A program made the position numbers and the translations under genes. From Jeotgalibacillus sp. S-D1 (GTDB lineage Bacteria; Bacillota; Bacilli; Bacillales; Jeotgalibacillaceae): a stretch of DNA of 64,000 bases. Below, one piece after another: positions 38,098-47,667 of the stretch; position 1 is the first letter of the stretch, and every line of letters starts with the position of its first letter. Where the stretch lies: contig NZ_SMZR01000001.1 in the NCBI RefSeq assembly GCF_004358665.1, positions 248,001 through 312,000 of the forward strand. The letters run 5' to 3'. The notes under the pieces are model-generated. The model had not been told where the DNA came from and ran no database searches. It was given only the letters and a program-made list of their open reading frames with translations.

Positions 38098-39126
38098 ATG
38101 AAAAAGAACCAAATGCCGCTTTCGCTGAAAGAAACTATTTTACTGGATGGAAATGCCGGATTAAAAGAGCTTAGATCTCTTTCCTTTGAACCAAGTGTTT
38201 CAATAACTGAACATGCAGACCATGTGTTAATCGAAGGATCGCTGCATTTAGCAGGCGAAGGAATTGCAAGTCTTGATTCAAGATTTGATGAGCAGGCGTA
38301 TCAATCTTATGAGCGAGTTCAAGTAATTAACCATGTACAGGACGAGCAGCTTGAATTTGAGCATTATTTTCCTATAACAGTGAATGTGTCATCTTCAAGG
38401 ATAACGAACATTCATCAATTAGATGTGTATATTGACCATATCGATTATGAATTAAAGGACGAGCGGGTCCTATTTATTCAGGCGGATATCATTGTAGACG
38501 GTGTTTCGAAAGAAGTGCCGGCCATGAAGGTTATCGAACCGATGACGGAAATACAACCAGAACGGGATCCATCTCAGGAAACCACCGTTGCAAATGAGAC
38601 GGGTGAAGTGAAAAGAGAGGAAGCGGAGGAACTTCCGATCAGACTATTGCCTAATCCATTAAAAGATTGGAATGGAGAAACGCATGAAGAGGAACAAATC
38701 ACATTTGATCTGGATGAACAGATGGTTATTAATGAGGAAGAACAGGAAAATACAGACAGTATAGAACCTCATATTGCTGCTTTTGCTGTTTCAGAAGTGC
38801 CGCAAACTGAGGTCCGGGCAGTGCATTACGAAGAAGAGCAGCACCAGCATGAAGAACCGATGCAGGAGCAGGCGAATGACGAAGAAGAGCGTTACGAGGA
38901 CACCCAGGATGAACCGGCAGAGATAGCTGATGACCAAGCTTTAATGAGCTTTGTCACCAGTCTGCAGGAGGATATGACAACCATTAAGATTTACATTACG
39001 CAACAGAATGAAACACCTGAAATGGTTGCAGAACGATATGGAGTATCGATGATTCAGTTAATGAAAGCAAATCAGTTTGAAACCAGAGCTCCATTCGAAC
39101 GCGGACAGCTTGTATGGATTCCCTAA
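38098..39126 (+). CDS. spoVID: Spore coat morphogenesis protein SpoVID
   Basis: A 342-residue mother-cell protein needed for the coat to encase the forespore. The N-terminal domain matches SpoVID (LSLKETILLDGNAGLKELRSLSFEP), the middle is long, acidic and glutamate-rich (about residues 160-285), and the C-terminus is a LysM domain (YITQQNETPEMVAERYGVS, about 297-342). The start is ATG 38098 with GAGGGAGGA upstream. The partner SafA is encoded at 61.5 kb. ysxE, the usual next gene, is absent. Confidence 0.93.
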   Translation: MKKNQMPLSLKETILLDGNAGLKELRSLSFEPSVSITEHADHVLIEGSLHLAGEGIASLDSRFDEQAYQSYERVQVINHVQDEQLEFEHYFPITVNVSSSRITNIHQLDVYIDHIDYELKDERVLFIQADIIVDGVSKEVPAMKVIEPMTEIQPERDPSQETTVANETGEVKREEAEELPIRLLPNPLKDWNGETHEEEQITFDLDEQMVINEEEQENTDSIEPHIAAFAVSEVPQTEVRAVHYEEEQHQHEEPMQEQANDEEERYEDTQDEPAEIADDQALMSFVTSLQEDMTTIKIYITQQNETPEMVAERYGVSMIQLMKANQFETRAPFERGQLVWIP

Positions 39127-39318
39127 TCAAATCCATTCAAAATAAAGAACGCAGGCTACCCCAATTAAAATGCCCAAAAGAAGAACATCAAATGTGGTTG
39201 GCAGAAGAATAAGCCGCACTCCCTGAAAACAGCAAAAGGGAATAATTAGTGTCTGACAGGTCGTGCGGCACTTTTTCCACCAAATCGGTGCTGGTTTTGG
39301 AAACATTCGTTTTCCCAT
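39127..39318 (-). CDS. 63-residue small membrane protein
   Basis: The start is ATG 39318, with AAAGGAAG seven bases upstream on the minus strand. The sequence has a basic N-terminus (MGKRMFPKPAPIWWKKC), a cysteine-rich centre (CRTTCQTLIIPFCCFQG) and a C-terminal membrane segment (DVLLLGILIGVACVLYFEWI). I do not recognise a named family. Its stop codon abuts the spoVID stop with no base between them. It diverges from the valS T-box. Confidence 0.65.
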   Translation of the reverse strand: MGKRMFPKPAPIWWKKCRTTCQTLIIPFCCFQGVRLILLPTTFDVLLLGILIGVACVLYFEWI

Positions 39319-39400
39319 TTTTTTTCTTCCTTTCAATTGAATAGATGTTGTATTATATGTCTGCGTTTCTTTATTGGACATTAAAAGATGTGGTTAAGCA

Positions 39401-39430
39401 TTGACGAATACCGGTTTAATCCATTACTAT
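39401..39430 (+). promoter_or_regulatory. promoter of the valS T-box transcript
   Basis: TTGACG (39401-39406), 18 bases, TACTAT (39425-39430). Confidence 0.65.
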
Positions 39431-39436
39431 AGAAAT

Positions 39437-39700
39437 ACATATGATATGCATTGACTGGGAAGAGTACACGATCATTCATTCTTCAGAGAAGAAATTCATT
39501 TGCTGAGAGAATTTCCAGAACTGAACTCGTAGAAGTCCCCCATGAGCAGCTGTGGTGAACAGAAAAGTTCTAATTAGCCATCAGCCGGTTAAACACCGTT
39601 ATTGGAATTAAGTGCACAAGTGGATTGATTGCTTGTGTAAAAAGGTGGTACCGCGAATTCGCTCCTTTCGTCCTTTTATAGGCGAGAGGAGTTTTTTTAT
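39437..39700 (+). promoter_or_regulatory. T-box riboswitch controlling valS
   Basis: The T-box sequence AAGGTGGTACCGCG is at 39642-39655, and a terminator (39662-39691 plus T-run) follows. Upstream stem I features include GGGAAGAGTA (about 39457) and CAGAGAAG (about 39483). A valine specifier could be GTC at 39535-39537 or GTA at 39529-39531; I could not decide between them without folding. Uncharged tRNA-Val should favour antitermination. Confidence 0.92.
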
Positions 39701-39789
39701 TTTCAGCTGATTAATATTAAAGACCGATTTAGCACAGCATGACAAAGGTTAATCCCCAAAATAGATAATTGGTCGAGGAGGAGCAAAAA

Positions 39790-42435
39790 ATGGAGCCAAA
39801 TAACGTAACAATGCCCACAAAATATGATCCCCAATCCATTGAGAAAGGGCGATATGAGTGGTGGGTGGATGAAAAAGTATTTGAAGCAAAAAATGATCCC
39901 CAAAAAGAACCTTATACCATTGTCATTCCACCTCCGAATGTAACAGGAAAGCTGCATCTCGGACACGCATGGGATACTACCCTGCAGGATATTTTGACAC
40001 GCATGAAACGCATGCAGGGGTATGATGTACTATGGCTGCCTGGCATGGACCACGCGGGAATTGCAACGCAGGCTAAAGTTGAACAAAAACTAAAGGAGCA
40101 GGGAAAGTCCAGATATGATCTTGGACGCGATGCTTTTGTTGAAGAAACATGGAAATGGAAAGAAGAATATGCAGACCACATTCGTGAGCAATGGTCTAAA
40201 TTAGGACTGGGGCTTGATTACTCAAGAGAGCGTTTTACACTCGATGAGGGGCTGTCGAACGCTGTTCAAAAGGTATTTGTTTCCCTTTATAATAAAGGGC
40301 TGATTTACCGTGGCGAGTACATTATTAATTGGGATCCTGCGACTAAAACGGCTCTTTCAGATATCGAAGTAATTCATAAAGATGTTCAGGGTGCATTTTA
40401 CCATATGCGTTATCCTTTAACGGATGGAAGCGGCCATATTGAAATAGCGACAACACGTCCTGAAACAATGCTGGGTGATACCGCAGTAGCCGTACATCCG
40501 GAAGATGAGCGCTATAAACATCTGATAGGCAAAACGGTTAAGCTGCCAATTATCGGCCGGGATATTCCGATTGTTGCAGATGATTATGTTGATATGGAGT
40601 TTGGTTCAGGAGCAGTTAAAATAACACCTGCACATGATCCAAATGATTTTGAAATTGGAAACCGTCACTCTCTTGAACGGGTTCTGATTATGAATGAAGA
40701 CGGCACAATGAATAAAAACGCTGATATTTATGCAGGTATGGATCGCTTTGAATGCCGGAAAAAAATCGTTGCAGATCTTCAGGAACAGGGTGTTTTATTT
40801 TCAGTCGAAGAACATATGCATTCTGTTGGTCATTCTGAGCGAAGCGGTGCAGTAGTAGAACCATACTTATCAACACAATGGTTCGTAAAAATGGATCCTC
40901 TCGCCGAGGAAGCAGTTAAGCTTCAACATGGGGATGATAAAGTTTCGTTTGTTCCCAATCGATTTGAGCAGACCTATTTGCGCTGGATGGAGAATATCAG
41001 AGACTGGTGCATTTCACGTCAGCTTTGGTGGGGCCATCGAATTCCTGCCTGGTATCATAAAGAAACAGGAGAAATTTATGTAGGAGAAGAAGCTCCTGCA
41101 GATCCTGAGAACTGGAATCAGGATAATGATGTGCTTGACACATGGTTCTCGTCCGCGTTATGGCCGTTTTCAACAATGGGCTGGCCGGATACAGACTCAG
41201 AGGATTTCAAGCGTTATTATCCTACAGCTGCACTGGTAACAGGTTATGATATTATTTTCTTCTGGGTATCCAGAATGATATTTCAGGGGATTGAGTTTAC
41301 AGATAGCCGTCCGTTCAAGGATGTGCTGATCCATGGTTTGGTGCGCGATGCTGAGGGGCGGAAAATGTCCAAGTCACTCGGAAACGGTGTTGATCCAATG
41401 GATGTGATTGAGCAATATGGAGCAGACTCGCTTCGTTATTTCCTTTCCACCGGCTCATCTCCTGGTCAGGATCTTCGTTTTTCAATGGAGAAAGTAGAAT
41501 CTGTCTGGAATTTTGCCAACAAGATTTGGAATGCATCACGATTTGCGTTGATGAATATGGATGGACTTAAATTTGAAGAAATCGATCTCTCAAATGAAAA
41601 ATCGGTAGCGGATAAATGGATCCTTACCCGATTAAATGATACCATCGAAAACGTCACAAGCCTGGCTGATCGATATGAGTTTGGCGAAGTTGGACGGACA
41701 TTATACAACTTTATCTGGGATGATTTCTGCAACTGGTATATTGAAATGGCCAAGCTACCACTAAACGGTGATAACGAAGAAGCGAAAAAAACAACGCGTT
41801 CGATCCTGGCATATGTACTCGATCAAACGATGCGTTTGCTGCACCCGTTTATGCCATTTATAACAGAGGAAATTTGGCAAAACCTTCCTCATCAAGGGGA
41901 ATCTATTACTGAAGCAGCCTGGCCAACGGTAAATCCGGAACTGACAGATCGGGAAGCTGAAGAAGAGATGAAGCTGCTGATTGAAATTATCCGTTCTGTG
42001 CGAAATATCCGGGCTGAAGTGAATACTCCGATGAGCAAGCCGATTAAACTTTCCATCAGAGCAAAGGATCAGAAGGTTCTGGCTCAATTGGAGAAAAATG
42101 AAGCGTACCTGGATCGTTTCTGCCATCCTGAAACACTGGTGCTTGGTACAGCAATTGAAGTGCCTGAAAAAGCTATGTCTGCTGTTGTAACAGGAGCTGA
42201 GCTCTTCTTGCCATTAGAAGGTCTTCTGAATTTGGATGAGGAAATTGCCCGTCTGGAAAAAGAGCTTATGAAATGGACGAAAGAAGTTGAGCGGGTAGAT
42301 AATAAGCTTGGCAACGAGCGTTTTGTCAGTAAAGCGCCTCAGGCGATTGTGGATGAGGAGAAAGCAAAAAAACAGGATTACAAAGCCAAGCAAGAAGCAG
42401 TTAAAAAACGCATCGAAGAATTAAAAAATGTTTAA
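39790..42435 (+). CDS. valS: Valyl-tRNA synthetase
   Basis: An 881-residue class I synthetase. The HIGH-type motif HLGH is near residue 56 ([15 protein letters not shown]), the editing domain follows ([19 protein letters not shown]), KMSKS is at about residues 525-529 ([11 protein letters not shown]), and a C-terminal coiled coil ends the protein ([15 protein letters not shown]). The start is ATG 39790 because GAGGAGGAG lies seven bases upstream; the open frame before it lacks a ribosome site. Confidence 0.98.
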   Translation: MEPNNVTMPTKYDPQSIEKGRYEWWVDEKVFEAKNDPQKEPYTIVIPPPNVTGKLHLGHAWDTTLQDILTRMKRMQGYDVLWLPGMDHAGIATQAKVEQKLKEQGKSRYDLGRDAFVEETWKWKEEYADHIREQWSKLGLGLDYSRERFTLDEGLSNAVQKVFVSLYNKGLIYRGEYIINWDPATKTALSDIEVIHKDVQGAFYHMRYPLTDGSGHIEIATTRPETMLGDTAVAVHPEDERYKHLIGKTVKLPIIGRDIPIVADDYVDMEFGSGAVKITPAHDPNDFEIGNRHSLERVLIMNEDGTMNKNADIYAGMDRFECRKKIVADLQEQGVLFSVEEHMHSVGHSERSGAVVEPYLSTQWFVKMDPLAEEAVKLQHGDDKVSFVPNRFEQTYLRWMENIRDWCISRQLWWGHRIPAWYHKETGEIYVGEEAPADPENWNQDNDVLDTWFSSALWPFSTMGWPDTDSEDFKRYYPTAALVTGYDIIFFWVSRMIFQGIEFTDSRPFKDVLIHGLVRDAEGRKMSKSLGNGVDPMDVIEQYGADSLRYFLSTGSSPGQDLRFSMEKVESVWNFANKIWNASRFALMNMDGLKFEEIDLSNEKSVADKWILTRLNDTIENVTSLADRYEFGEVGRTLYNFIWDDFCNWYIEMAKLPLNGDNEEAKKTTRSILAYVLDQTMRLLHPFMPFITEEIWQNLPHQGESITEAAWPTVNPELTDREAEEEMKLLIEIIRSVRNIRAEVNTPMSKPIKLSIRAKDQKVLAQLEKNEAYLDRFCHPETLVLGTAIEVPEKAMSAVVTGAELFLPLEGLLNLDEEIARLEKELMKWTKEVERVDNKLGNERFVSKAPQAIVDEEKAKKQDYKAKQEAVKKRIEELKNV

Positions 42436-42466
42436 ATGATAAAAGTGAACATTCCACTTAAGGTGA

Positions 42467-42500
42467 AGCGGGCGGAGAACAATTCCGCTCGCTTTTTTCC
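42467..42500 (+). terminator. valS terminator or attenuator before folC
   Basis: AAGCGGGCGGA (42467-42477) pairs with TCCGCTCGCTT (42484-42494) with a T-run. folC starts only 33 bases later. Confidence 0.85.
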
Positions 42501-42532
42501 ATGAATGCTGTAAAAGAAAGGAAGTTACACAG

Positions 42533-43843
42533 ATGATTCAAACCTATGATGACGCAATTGCATGGATACATGGACGCCTTCGCTTAGGGATTAAACCCGG
42601 CCTTGCGAGAATGGAGTGGATGATGAACCGGCTTGGTCATCCTCAAAAAAAGATAAAAGCCGTACATGTGGGCGGAACGAATGGAAAAGGGTCAACCGTT
42701 GCATATCTGCGTTCCATTATTCAATCATCAGGCAAAACTACAGGCACCTTCACTTCTCCATACTTTAAAACGTTTAATGAAAGGATTGCCATAAACGGAA
42801 AACCGGTATCAGATGAAGATTGGCTCGAGCTGACAAAACGAATAGAACCCCTCGCAGCCGAACTTGAAAAATTAGAAATTGGCGGACCGACAGAATTTGA
42901 AGTAATTACAGCGATGATGTTTCTCTATTTTGGAGAAATAAACCCGGTTGATGTTGTACTGGTAGAAGTCGGGTTGGGCGGACGTTTTGATTCAACAAAC
43001 ATTATTCAGCCGCTATGCTCGGTCATTACATCCATTGGATTGGATCATGTTTCAATTCTCGGTTCGACCTACGAAAAAATCGCGTTCGAAAAAGCAGGCA
43101 TTATCAAGCAGAATGTACCGGTTGTGACCAATGTAAAGCAGGAGAAAGCGAACGATGTTATCCAAAAAACTGCTGCCGAGCGTTCGGCACCTTTATTCAG
43201 CTATAATCGGGATTTCAAGGCAGAACTGCTGGAATCTGAAGCGGATGGGGAGCATTTTATCTACCGCGACAACCAGGTGTCGATTCCGGTTAAGATGGGG
43301 ATGACGGGTAAGCATCAGGTAGAGAATGCTTCAATTGCAATATTTGCTGCCAGTATCCTCAGTGAAAGTTTAAAGATGAACATAACAAAAGAAACAATCA
43401 TCAGTGGCATTGCTGCTGCCTATTGGCCTGGAAGAACAGATATTCTTTCAAGAACACCTTTTCTGATGATGGATGGCGCACATAATAAAGAAGGCATTGA
43501 GGCTTTAATCGATACAATTAACCGGAAGTTTCCCAAGCAGCGCGTCCACTTTTTATTTGCTGCTGTAGGGGATAAGGATTTATCAAAGATGATTGCACTG
43601 CTTGATAAAAAGGCAGCAACGATTTCTTTTGCAACATTCGATATGCCAAGAGCGGCAGCTGCAGAAGCGTTAGTTGAATTAAGCAATCATCCTTCCAGCC
43701 GGTCTGTGGATGCTCTTGTCTGGGCAGAGGAGGCATTGCATTCAAAAAGTGATGATCTCTACATCATGACAGGTTCACTTTATTTTTTATCATCCATTTC
43801 TTTTGAAATCAAGAACCTAATAAACACTATTAGTAAAAAGTGA
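42533..43843 (+). CDS. folC: Folylpolyglutamate synthase / dihydrofolate synthase
   Basis: A 436-residue Mur-ligase-fold enzyme adding glutamate to folates. The P-loop is HVGGTNGKGSTVAYL (about residues 43-57), followed by GTFTSPYFKTFNERI, EVGLGGRFDSTN, GMTGKHQVENASIA and DGAHNKEGIEAL. AAAGGAAG precedes ATG 42533. It is in the B. subtilis order valS-folC. Confidence 0.96.
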   Translation: MIQTYDDAIAWIHGRLRLGIKPGLARMEWMMNRLGHPQKKIKAVHVGGTNGKGSTVAYLRSIIQSSGKTTGTFTSPYFKTFNERIAINGKPVSDEDWLELTKRIEPLAAELEKLEIGGPTEFEVITAMMFLYFGEINPVDVVLVEVGLGGRFDSTNIIQPLCSVITSIGLDHVSILGSTYEKIAFEKAGIIKQNVPVVTNVKQEKANDVIQKTAAERSAPLFSYNRDFKAELLESEADGEHFIYRDNQVSIPVKMGMTGKHQVENASIAIFAASILSESLKMNITKETIISGIAAAYWPGRTDILSRTPFLMMDGAHNKEGIEALIDTINRKFPKQRVHFLFAAVGDKDLSKMIALLDKKAATISFATFDMPRAAAAEALVELSNHPSSRSVDALVWAEEALHSKSDDLYIMTGSLYFLSSISFEIKNLINTISKK

Positions 43844-43916
43844 CTTTGTAAGGGGTATTTGGTAAAATTATGTGTATAATCAGACTGTTATCTTATTAAA
43901 CTCGGAGTGGTAAAAA

Positions 43917-45629
43917 ATGGCGGAGGTTACTATTAAAACGAAATGGGTATTATGGACCGCATGGCTGATTATCTTTCCAACCGGTCTTTATTACTCTTAC
44001 CAGTTTGATCCCCCTGCTGTAAGTTCAGTTTGGATCCCTGTATGCTTTATATTACTTGGCATTATTATTATTTGTTTGCCTTTTGAAGTGGACAATTCGA
44101 GTATCTTTATTATACATTGGGTCAACTTGGCAGCATTTTTATCATTCGGTTTATTTTTCGAAATGGTGCTCATGCAAATTTTTTTAATACCGCTTTTGAT
44201 AAGGCTGGACATAACGCGTAAAACACTTTACCGGTATGCACTGTATTCATCCGTCTTTCTAATCAGCAGCGTGTGTGCAGCGGCGATTTATTACTCGTTC
44301 AATTTTTCTGTTACAGAGGACTCTCTGTTGACAGTGACGGTTGGCGGGTCACTTTATTTACTTATACTTGTTGCGCTTAATCATATTTACTTATATGGGT
44401 TTAACAGGCTGATGAATAATGAATATCCTTTCTTTAGTAATGACGCGCTTCTTGATCGCATCATCACTTTGTTAAGTATGCCTTATGGGCTTGCACTCTA
44501 TTTTCTACTTGACCAGATTGGAATTGCAGCTGTTATTTACCTTGGGCTGCCGTATATAGCACTTGCAGCTGTACTGAAGCTATACAATAGTTCAAAGCAG
44601 TTAAAAAATGACTTGGTGCGTGCAGGAGAAATTGGCCATCAATTGGCTGCAAAATTAAAAATAGAAGAAGTATTGGACTTATTTATTAATAAACTATCTG
44701 TTTTAATGCCTGTTGATTGTGCTTACATTTTGGATACCGAAATTAATGAGGACTATTTAATTCTGTTGCGCAGAATTGAAAATGGAGAGCTTAAATCAAA
44801 TAATCTAACCCCGGTTCGCAAAGGTGAAGGAATAACGGGAAAGGTTTGGAGAACTGGGGAATCTGTGCTTTTTAACAGCAAAATTGAATGGACTGAGGAA
44901 GCGGAAGGATATATGCCTGATGGTGCAGAAAGTTTACTTTCAGTACCAATCAAAAGAGATAAAAAAATGGTAGCTGTTTTGCTGGTGGCTTCTGGGAAAA
45001 AACATGCATACCGCAGTCATATTGTTCAAATTGTTGAACTTCTAAGCTCCTATTTTGCAGTCGCTATTGAAAACGCCCGGAATCACCAGCGTGCCATCGT
45101 AAAAAGTGAGCGCTGCGGACTGACAGGGCTTTATAATTACCGGTATTTTGACGAACAACTGCATATCGAATTTGACCGGATGATGAATGGTCATCTTCGG
45201 CAGCTTTCCCTCATCCTGATTGATATTGATCACTTTAAACAAGTGAATGATACCTTTGGCCATCAAAGCGGGAATGATCTATTGCAGTCAATGGCTGGAC
45301 TTCTTGTGGATATTGCAGGAGATAAAGGAGTTTTGGCCAGATACGGGGGAGAAGAATTCGTTTTAATGATGGGAAATACATCCAAGGAAGAAGCATTAAC
45401 TGTTGCAGAAATTATCCGGACTAAAGTGGAAGACACATCTTTTAAAACTCATTACGGACTCAATCACAATGCGCGGGATATTGAGATTGATATGACTGTA
45501 AGTATTGGTGTTTCTTCAGCTCCTGAAGATACGGACTCAGCTATTAATCTTCTCCGAAACGCAGACAGAGCTTTATTTACCGGCGCAAAACAAAAAGGAC
45601 GAAACCGAGTAGCGGAATTCTCAAACTAA
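43917..45629 (+). CDS. Membrane GAF-GGDEF protein, probable diguanylate cyclase
   Basis: 570 residues: about seven N-terminal membrane segments (residues about 10-215), a GAF-type sensor domain (about 240-390, GEGITGKVWRTGESVLFNS, LLSVPIKRDK), and a C-terminal GGDEF domain with active-site GGEEF (about 476-480, LARYGGEEFVLMM) and the IDIDHFKQVNDTFGHQSGN motif. The active-site motif suggests it can make cyclic di-GMP. The signal sensed is unknown. It sits between folC and comC, where B. subtilis has no such gene. Confidence 0.9.
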   Translation: MAEVTIKTKWVLWTAWLIIFPTGLYYSYQFDPPAVSSVWIPVCFILLGIIIICLPFEVDNSSIFIIHWVNLAAFLSFGLFFEMVLMQIFLIPLLIRLDITRKTLYRYALYSSVFLISSVCAAAIYYSFNFSVTEDSLLTVTVGGSLYLLILVALNHIYLYGFNRLMNNEYPFFSNDALLDRIITLLSMPYGLALYFLLDQIGIAAVIYLGLPYIALAAVLKLYNSSKQLKNDLVRAGEIGHQLAAKLKIEEVLDLFINKLSVLMPVDCAYILDTEINEDYLILLRRIENGELKSNNLTPVRKGEGITGKVWRTGESVLFNSKIEWTEEAEGYMPDGAESLLSVPIKRDKKMVAVLLVASGKKHAYRSHIVQIVELLSSYFAVAIENARNHQRAIVKSERCGLTGLYNYRYFDEQLHIEFDRMMNGHLRQLSLILIDIDHFKQVNDTFGHQSGNDLLQSMAGLLVDIAGDKGVLARYGGEEFVLMMGNTSKEEALTVAEIIRTKVEDTSFKTHYGLNHNARDIEIDMTVSIGVSSAPEDTDSAINLLRNADRALFTGAKQKGRNRVAEFSN

Positions 45630-45657
45630 AATACAGCTGAGGCTGTATTTTTTTATG
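45628..45657 (+). terminator. terminator after the GGDEF gene
   Basis: AAATACAGC pairs with GCTGTATTT, followed by TTTT; it overlaps the stop region. Confidence 0.8.
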
Positions 45658-45725
45658 GATAAAAATACTGAGCGTCGGGAGAGTGTGTTGAACTTTTTTA
45701 CTATTTATTATAAAAAAATAGTTCC

Positions 45726-45768
45726 AAAGAATTATTTTGTGAATTATAATATAACAAATATTTATTTT
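45726..45768 (+). promoter_or_regulatory. candidate ComK box pair upstream of comC
   Basis: AAAG-AATTA-TTTT (45726-45738) and AAAT-ATTTA-TTTT (45756-45768) each match seven of eight fixed positions of AAAA-N5-TTTT. They are 17 bases apart; known spacings are 8, 18 and 31. comC is ComK-dependent in B. subtilis. The region is AT-rich, so chance matches are possible. Confidence 0.45.
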
Positions 45769-45876
45769 GTTTTTCGTTTATTCTGAAAAGGGGTGTTGAT
45801 TGATAAGTGTATTAAAACAGAGCGAATGCTCCTAAATTAATTCACCTGGTCTAAAGCAGGAGGCCGGAGGAATAAA

Positions 45877-45924
45877 ATGGCCAATGGAACTGTATCCGCT
45901 AAAATTCCGACATTAAAGGACTGA
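45877..45924 (+). CDS. 15-residue upstream peptide ORF ahead of comC
   Basis: ATG 45877 has GGAGG (45866-45870) six bases upstream and encodes 15 residues starting MANGTVSAKIP. It stops at 45922, only four bases before the comC start. The comC ribosome site (AAAGGA, 45915-45920) lies inside its last codons, so its translation could gate comC. There is no homology evidence. Confidence 0.5.
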   Translation: MANGTVSAKIPTLKD

Positions 45925-45928
45925 CAAA

Positions 45929-46684
45929 ATGACCCTATCTTATCTGATAATTTTTGTGCTGTTAGGCTGCGTTCTCGGATCTTTTTATAATGTAGTTGGT
46001 CTTCGGGTGCCGAAAGGGGGATCAATTGTTTACCCCGGGTCCCAATGCTCAACCTGTCATCAACAATTAATGTGGAACGAATTAATTCCGGTCTTGTCCT
46101 ACTTGTTCATTAAAGGAAGATGCAAAAACTGCAATTCAAAAGTCTCATTACTTTACCCGATAATGGAATTAATTTCAGGTCTTTTGTTTGGCTCCGCTTT
46201 TTACATAGTAGGTTTCAACTGGGAACTGGCTGTTATTCTAACCTTTATTTCACTGCTTGTTATTATTGTAGTTTCCGATATTTCCTATATGATTATTTCG
46301 GATAAAATTCTTCTTTTTTTTGGTATACTGCTGGCAGTCCTTCGCATCGTTGAGCCGCTTGCACCATGGTGGGATTCTTATACAGGAGCGGCAGGGGGAT
46401 TCATGCTGCTGTTTATGATTGCCGTAATATCAAGAGGCGGAATGGGTGGCGGCGATATTAAGCTTTATGCTGTGATCGGTTTAGTGCTTGGTATCAAGCT
46501 GACGCTCCTGTCTTTTTTCTTTGCTGTCCTGCTTGCAACGATTGCAGGTTTAGGCGGTATCTGGCTGGGATTGTGGACGCGTAAAGAGATGATTCCTTTT
46601 GGACCGTATATTGCGGTCGCATCATTAATTTCCTACTTTTTTGGAAATGATCTTATTAATCATTATATAGGCTGGCTGAGCTAA
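45929..46684 (+). CDS. comC: Type IV prepilin peptidase ComC
   Basis: A 251-residue membrane aspartyl peptidase that processes and methylates ComG pseudopilins for DNA uptake. The cytoplasmic zinc-type loop has C40, C43, C65 and C68. Catalytic aspartates are in the VVSDISYMII segment and in GGGDIKLYAVIG. About seven membrane segments follow. It has the same place as B. subtilis comC, between folC and spoIIB. Confidence 0.95.
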   Translation: MTLSYLIIFVLLGCVLGSFYNVVGLRVPKGGSIVYPGSQCSTCHQQLMWNELIPVLSYLFIKGRCKNCNSKVSLLYPIMELISGLLFGSAFYIVGFNWELAVILTFISLLVIIVVSDISYMIISDKILLFFGILLAVLRIVEPLAPWWDSYTGAAGGFMLLFMIAVISRGGMGGGDIKLYAVIGLVLGIKLTLLSFFFAVLLATIAGLGGIWLGLWTRKEMIPFGPYIAVASLISYFFGNDLINHYIGWLS

Positions 46685-46708
46685 TCGAATAATGTCATAT
46701 TCTTTTTT

Positions 46709-46739
46709 GAACAAGGCGACAGGAGTCTTGTTCTTTTTT
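46709..46739 (+). terminator. comC terminator
   Basis: GAACAAG (46709-46715) pairs with CTTGTTC (46727-46733), followed by TTTTTT. Confidence 0.85.
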
Positions 46740-46790
46740 ATTTGCTGCATGATAGGCTGTTGGACAAAGAGAATAAGAGGGGGATTATAG

Positions 46791-47588
46791 GTGGAGCCAA
46801 GCAAATCAGATCACAAAGAGCAAGAGAGTTCTTCTGTTGAAAACCAGCCTTCCAAAAATGCGGTTATTTACTTTCCTAAGGTGGAGAGAAAGAACATTGA
46901 AAAAGGCATCCGTAAAGCGCGTTATTGGATTGCGAGGACAAAACCAGTTTTACTTGCAGCCCTGGTTTCAACTGTTTTTGCAACAATCGCTTTTACCGTT
47001 ATCGATCCAAATGCCATCAGTCAGCCCAGTTTAACAGATCAGGCAAACCCGGCAGTCCAGCAGGTATCTGCAGGATCCGGTGCTGTTAAGGCTGCTGTCC
47101 CTGATCAAACGATGTGGGTGGTACAAGCAGGGGTTTTTAAAGAAGCGGCATCAGCAGAAGGGATTTTTACTAAAATTGAAAGTAAGATTCCCGTTATTCA
47201 AACATCCCATGATGGCCTTTTTGCGCTGTGGGCTGGTGCAGCAGCGGACGAACCAGGAGCAAAAGCCATAGCTGAACGCCACCAATCGGAAGAAATTCCT
47301 CTCTACGTGAAAAAAGTTTCCAGACCGGCATTTGAGATTGAACTAAGTAAATCGGACAGCGCTTGGCTTTTAGCTTCCATAGGAGCTGCACAGCCGTTTC
47401 TCTCAAAGGAAAACGCAATCATACCAGATGATCTTCTTGCAAAAAAACCTGAAAGTGAATCACTGCATCCTTTGTTTGATTCATTAAAGAGACTAAAGGA
47501 AACACCCGTTGAATCAACTGTTCAGCATGACAAAGCGGTGCTGCAGGTAATGGAAACGATTTGGGAACTGCCTGAAAAAAATAGTTAG
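46791..47588 (+). CDS. spoIIB: SpoIIB-like SPOR-domain sporulation protein
   Basis: 265 residues. A charged cytoplasmic N-terminus (about 1-50) precedes a single membrane segment (about 52-72, PVLLAALVSTVFATIAFTVI), a linker, and a SPOR domain starting MWVVQAGVFKEAASAEGIFTKI (about 107-185). SPOR domains bind denuded septal glycan. The position between comC and maf is that of spoIIB, which aids engulfment and septal thinning. The start is GTG 46791 after AGAGGGGG. Sequence similarity is modest; synteny and architecture carry the call. Confidence 0.82.
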   Translation: MEPSKSDHKEQESSSVENQPSKNAVIYFPKVERKNIEKGIRKARYWIARTKPVLLAALVSTVFATIAFTVIDPNAISQPSLTDQANPAVQQVSAGSGAVKAAVPDQTMWVVQAGVFKEAASAEGIFTKIESKIPVIQTSHDGLFALWAGAAADEPGAKAIAERHQSEEIPLYVKKVSRPAFEIELSKSDSAWLLASIGAAQPFLSKENAIIPDDLLAKKPESESLHPLFDSLKRLKETPVESTVQHDKAVLQVMETIWELPEKNS

Positions 47589-47603
47589 TTAAATAAGATA
47601 AGG

Positions 47604-47640
47604 GATGGGGAGATATGCTACAATAAGTATATCTCCCATC
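47604..47640. promoter_or_regulatory. inverted repeat flanking a possible -10 box before maf
   Basis: GATGGGGAGATAT (47604-47616) and ATATCTCCCATC (47629-47640) pair with one bulged G. The spacer contains TACAAT (about 47619-47624). No T-run follows, so it looks more like an operator around a promoter than a terminator. Confidence 0.4.
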
Positions 47641-47667
47641 TAATTTACACGAAGAGGTGCAAATCGC

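Noticed and set aside
45820-45925. c-di-GMP (GEMM-I) riboswitch before comC, suggested by the neighbouring GGDEF gene and a GGCC-rich segment
   Set aside because: The conserved GEMM blocks (GCAAAGGGCAAACC-type and the tetraloop-receptor region) could not be found. The segment is better explained by two ribosome sites and a short ORF.
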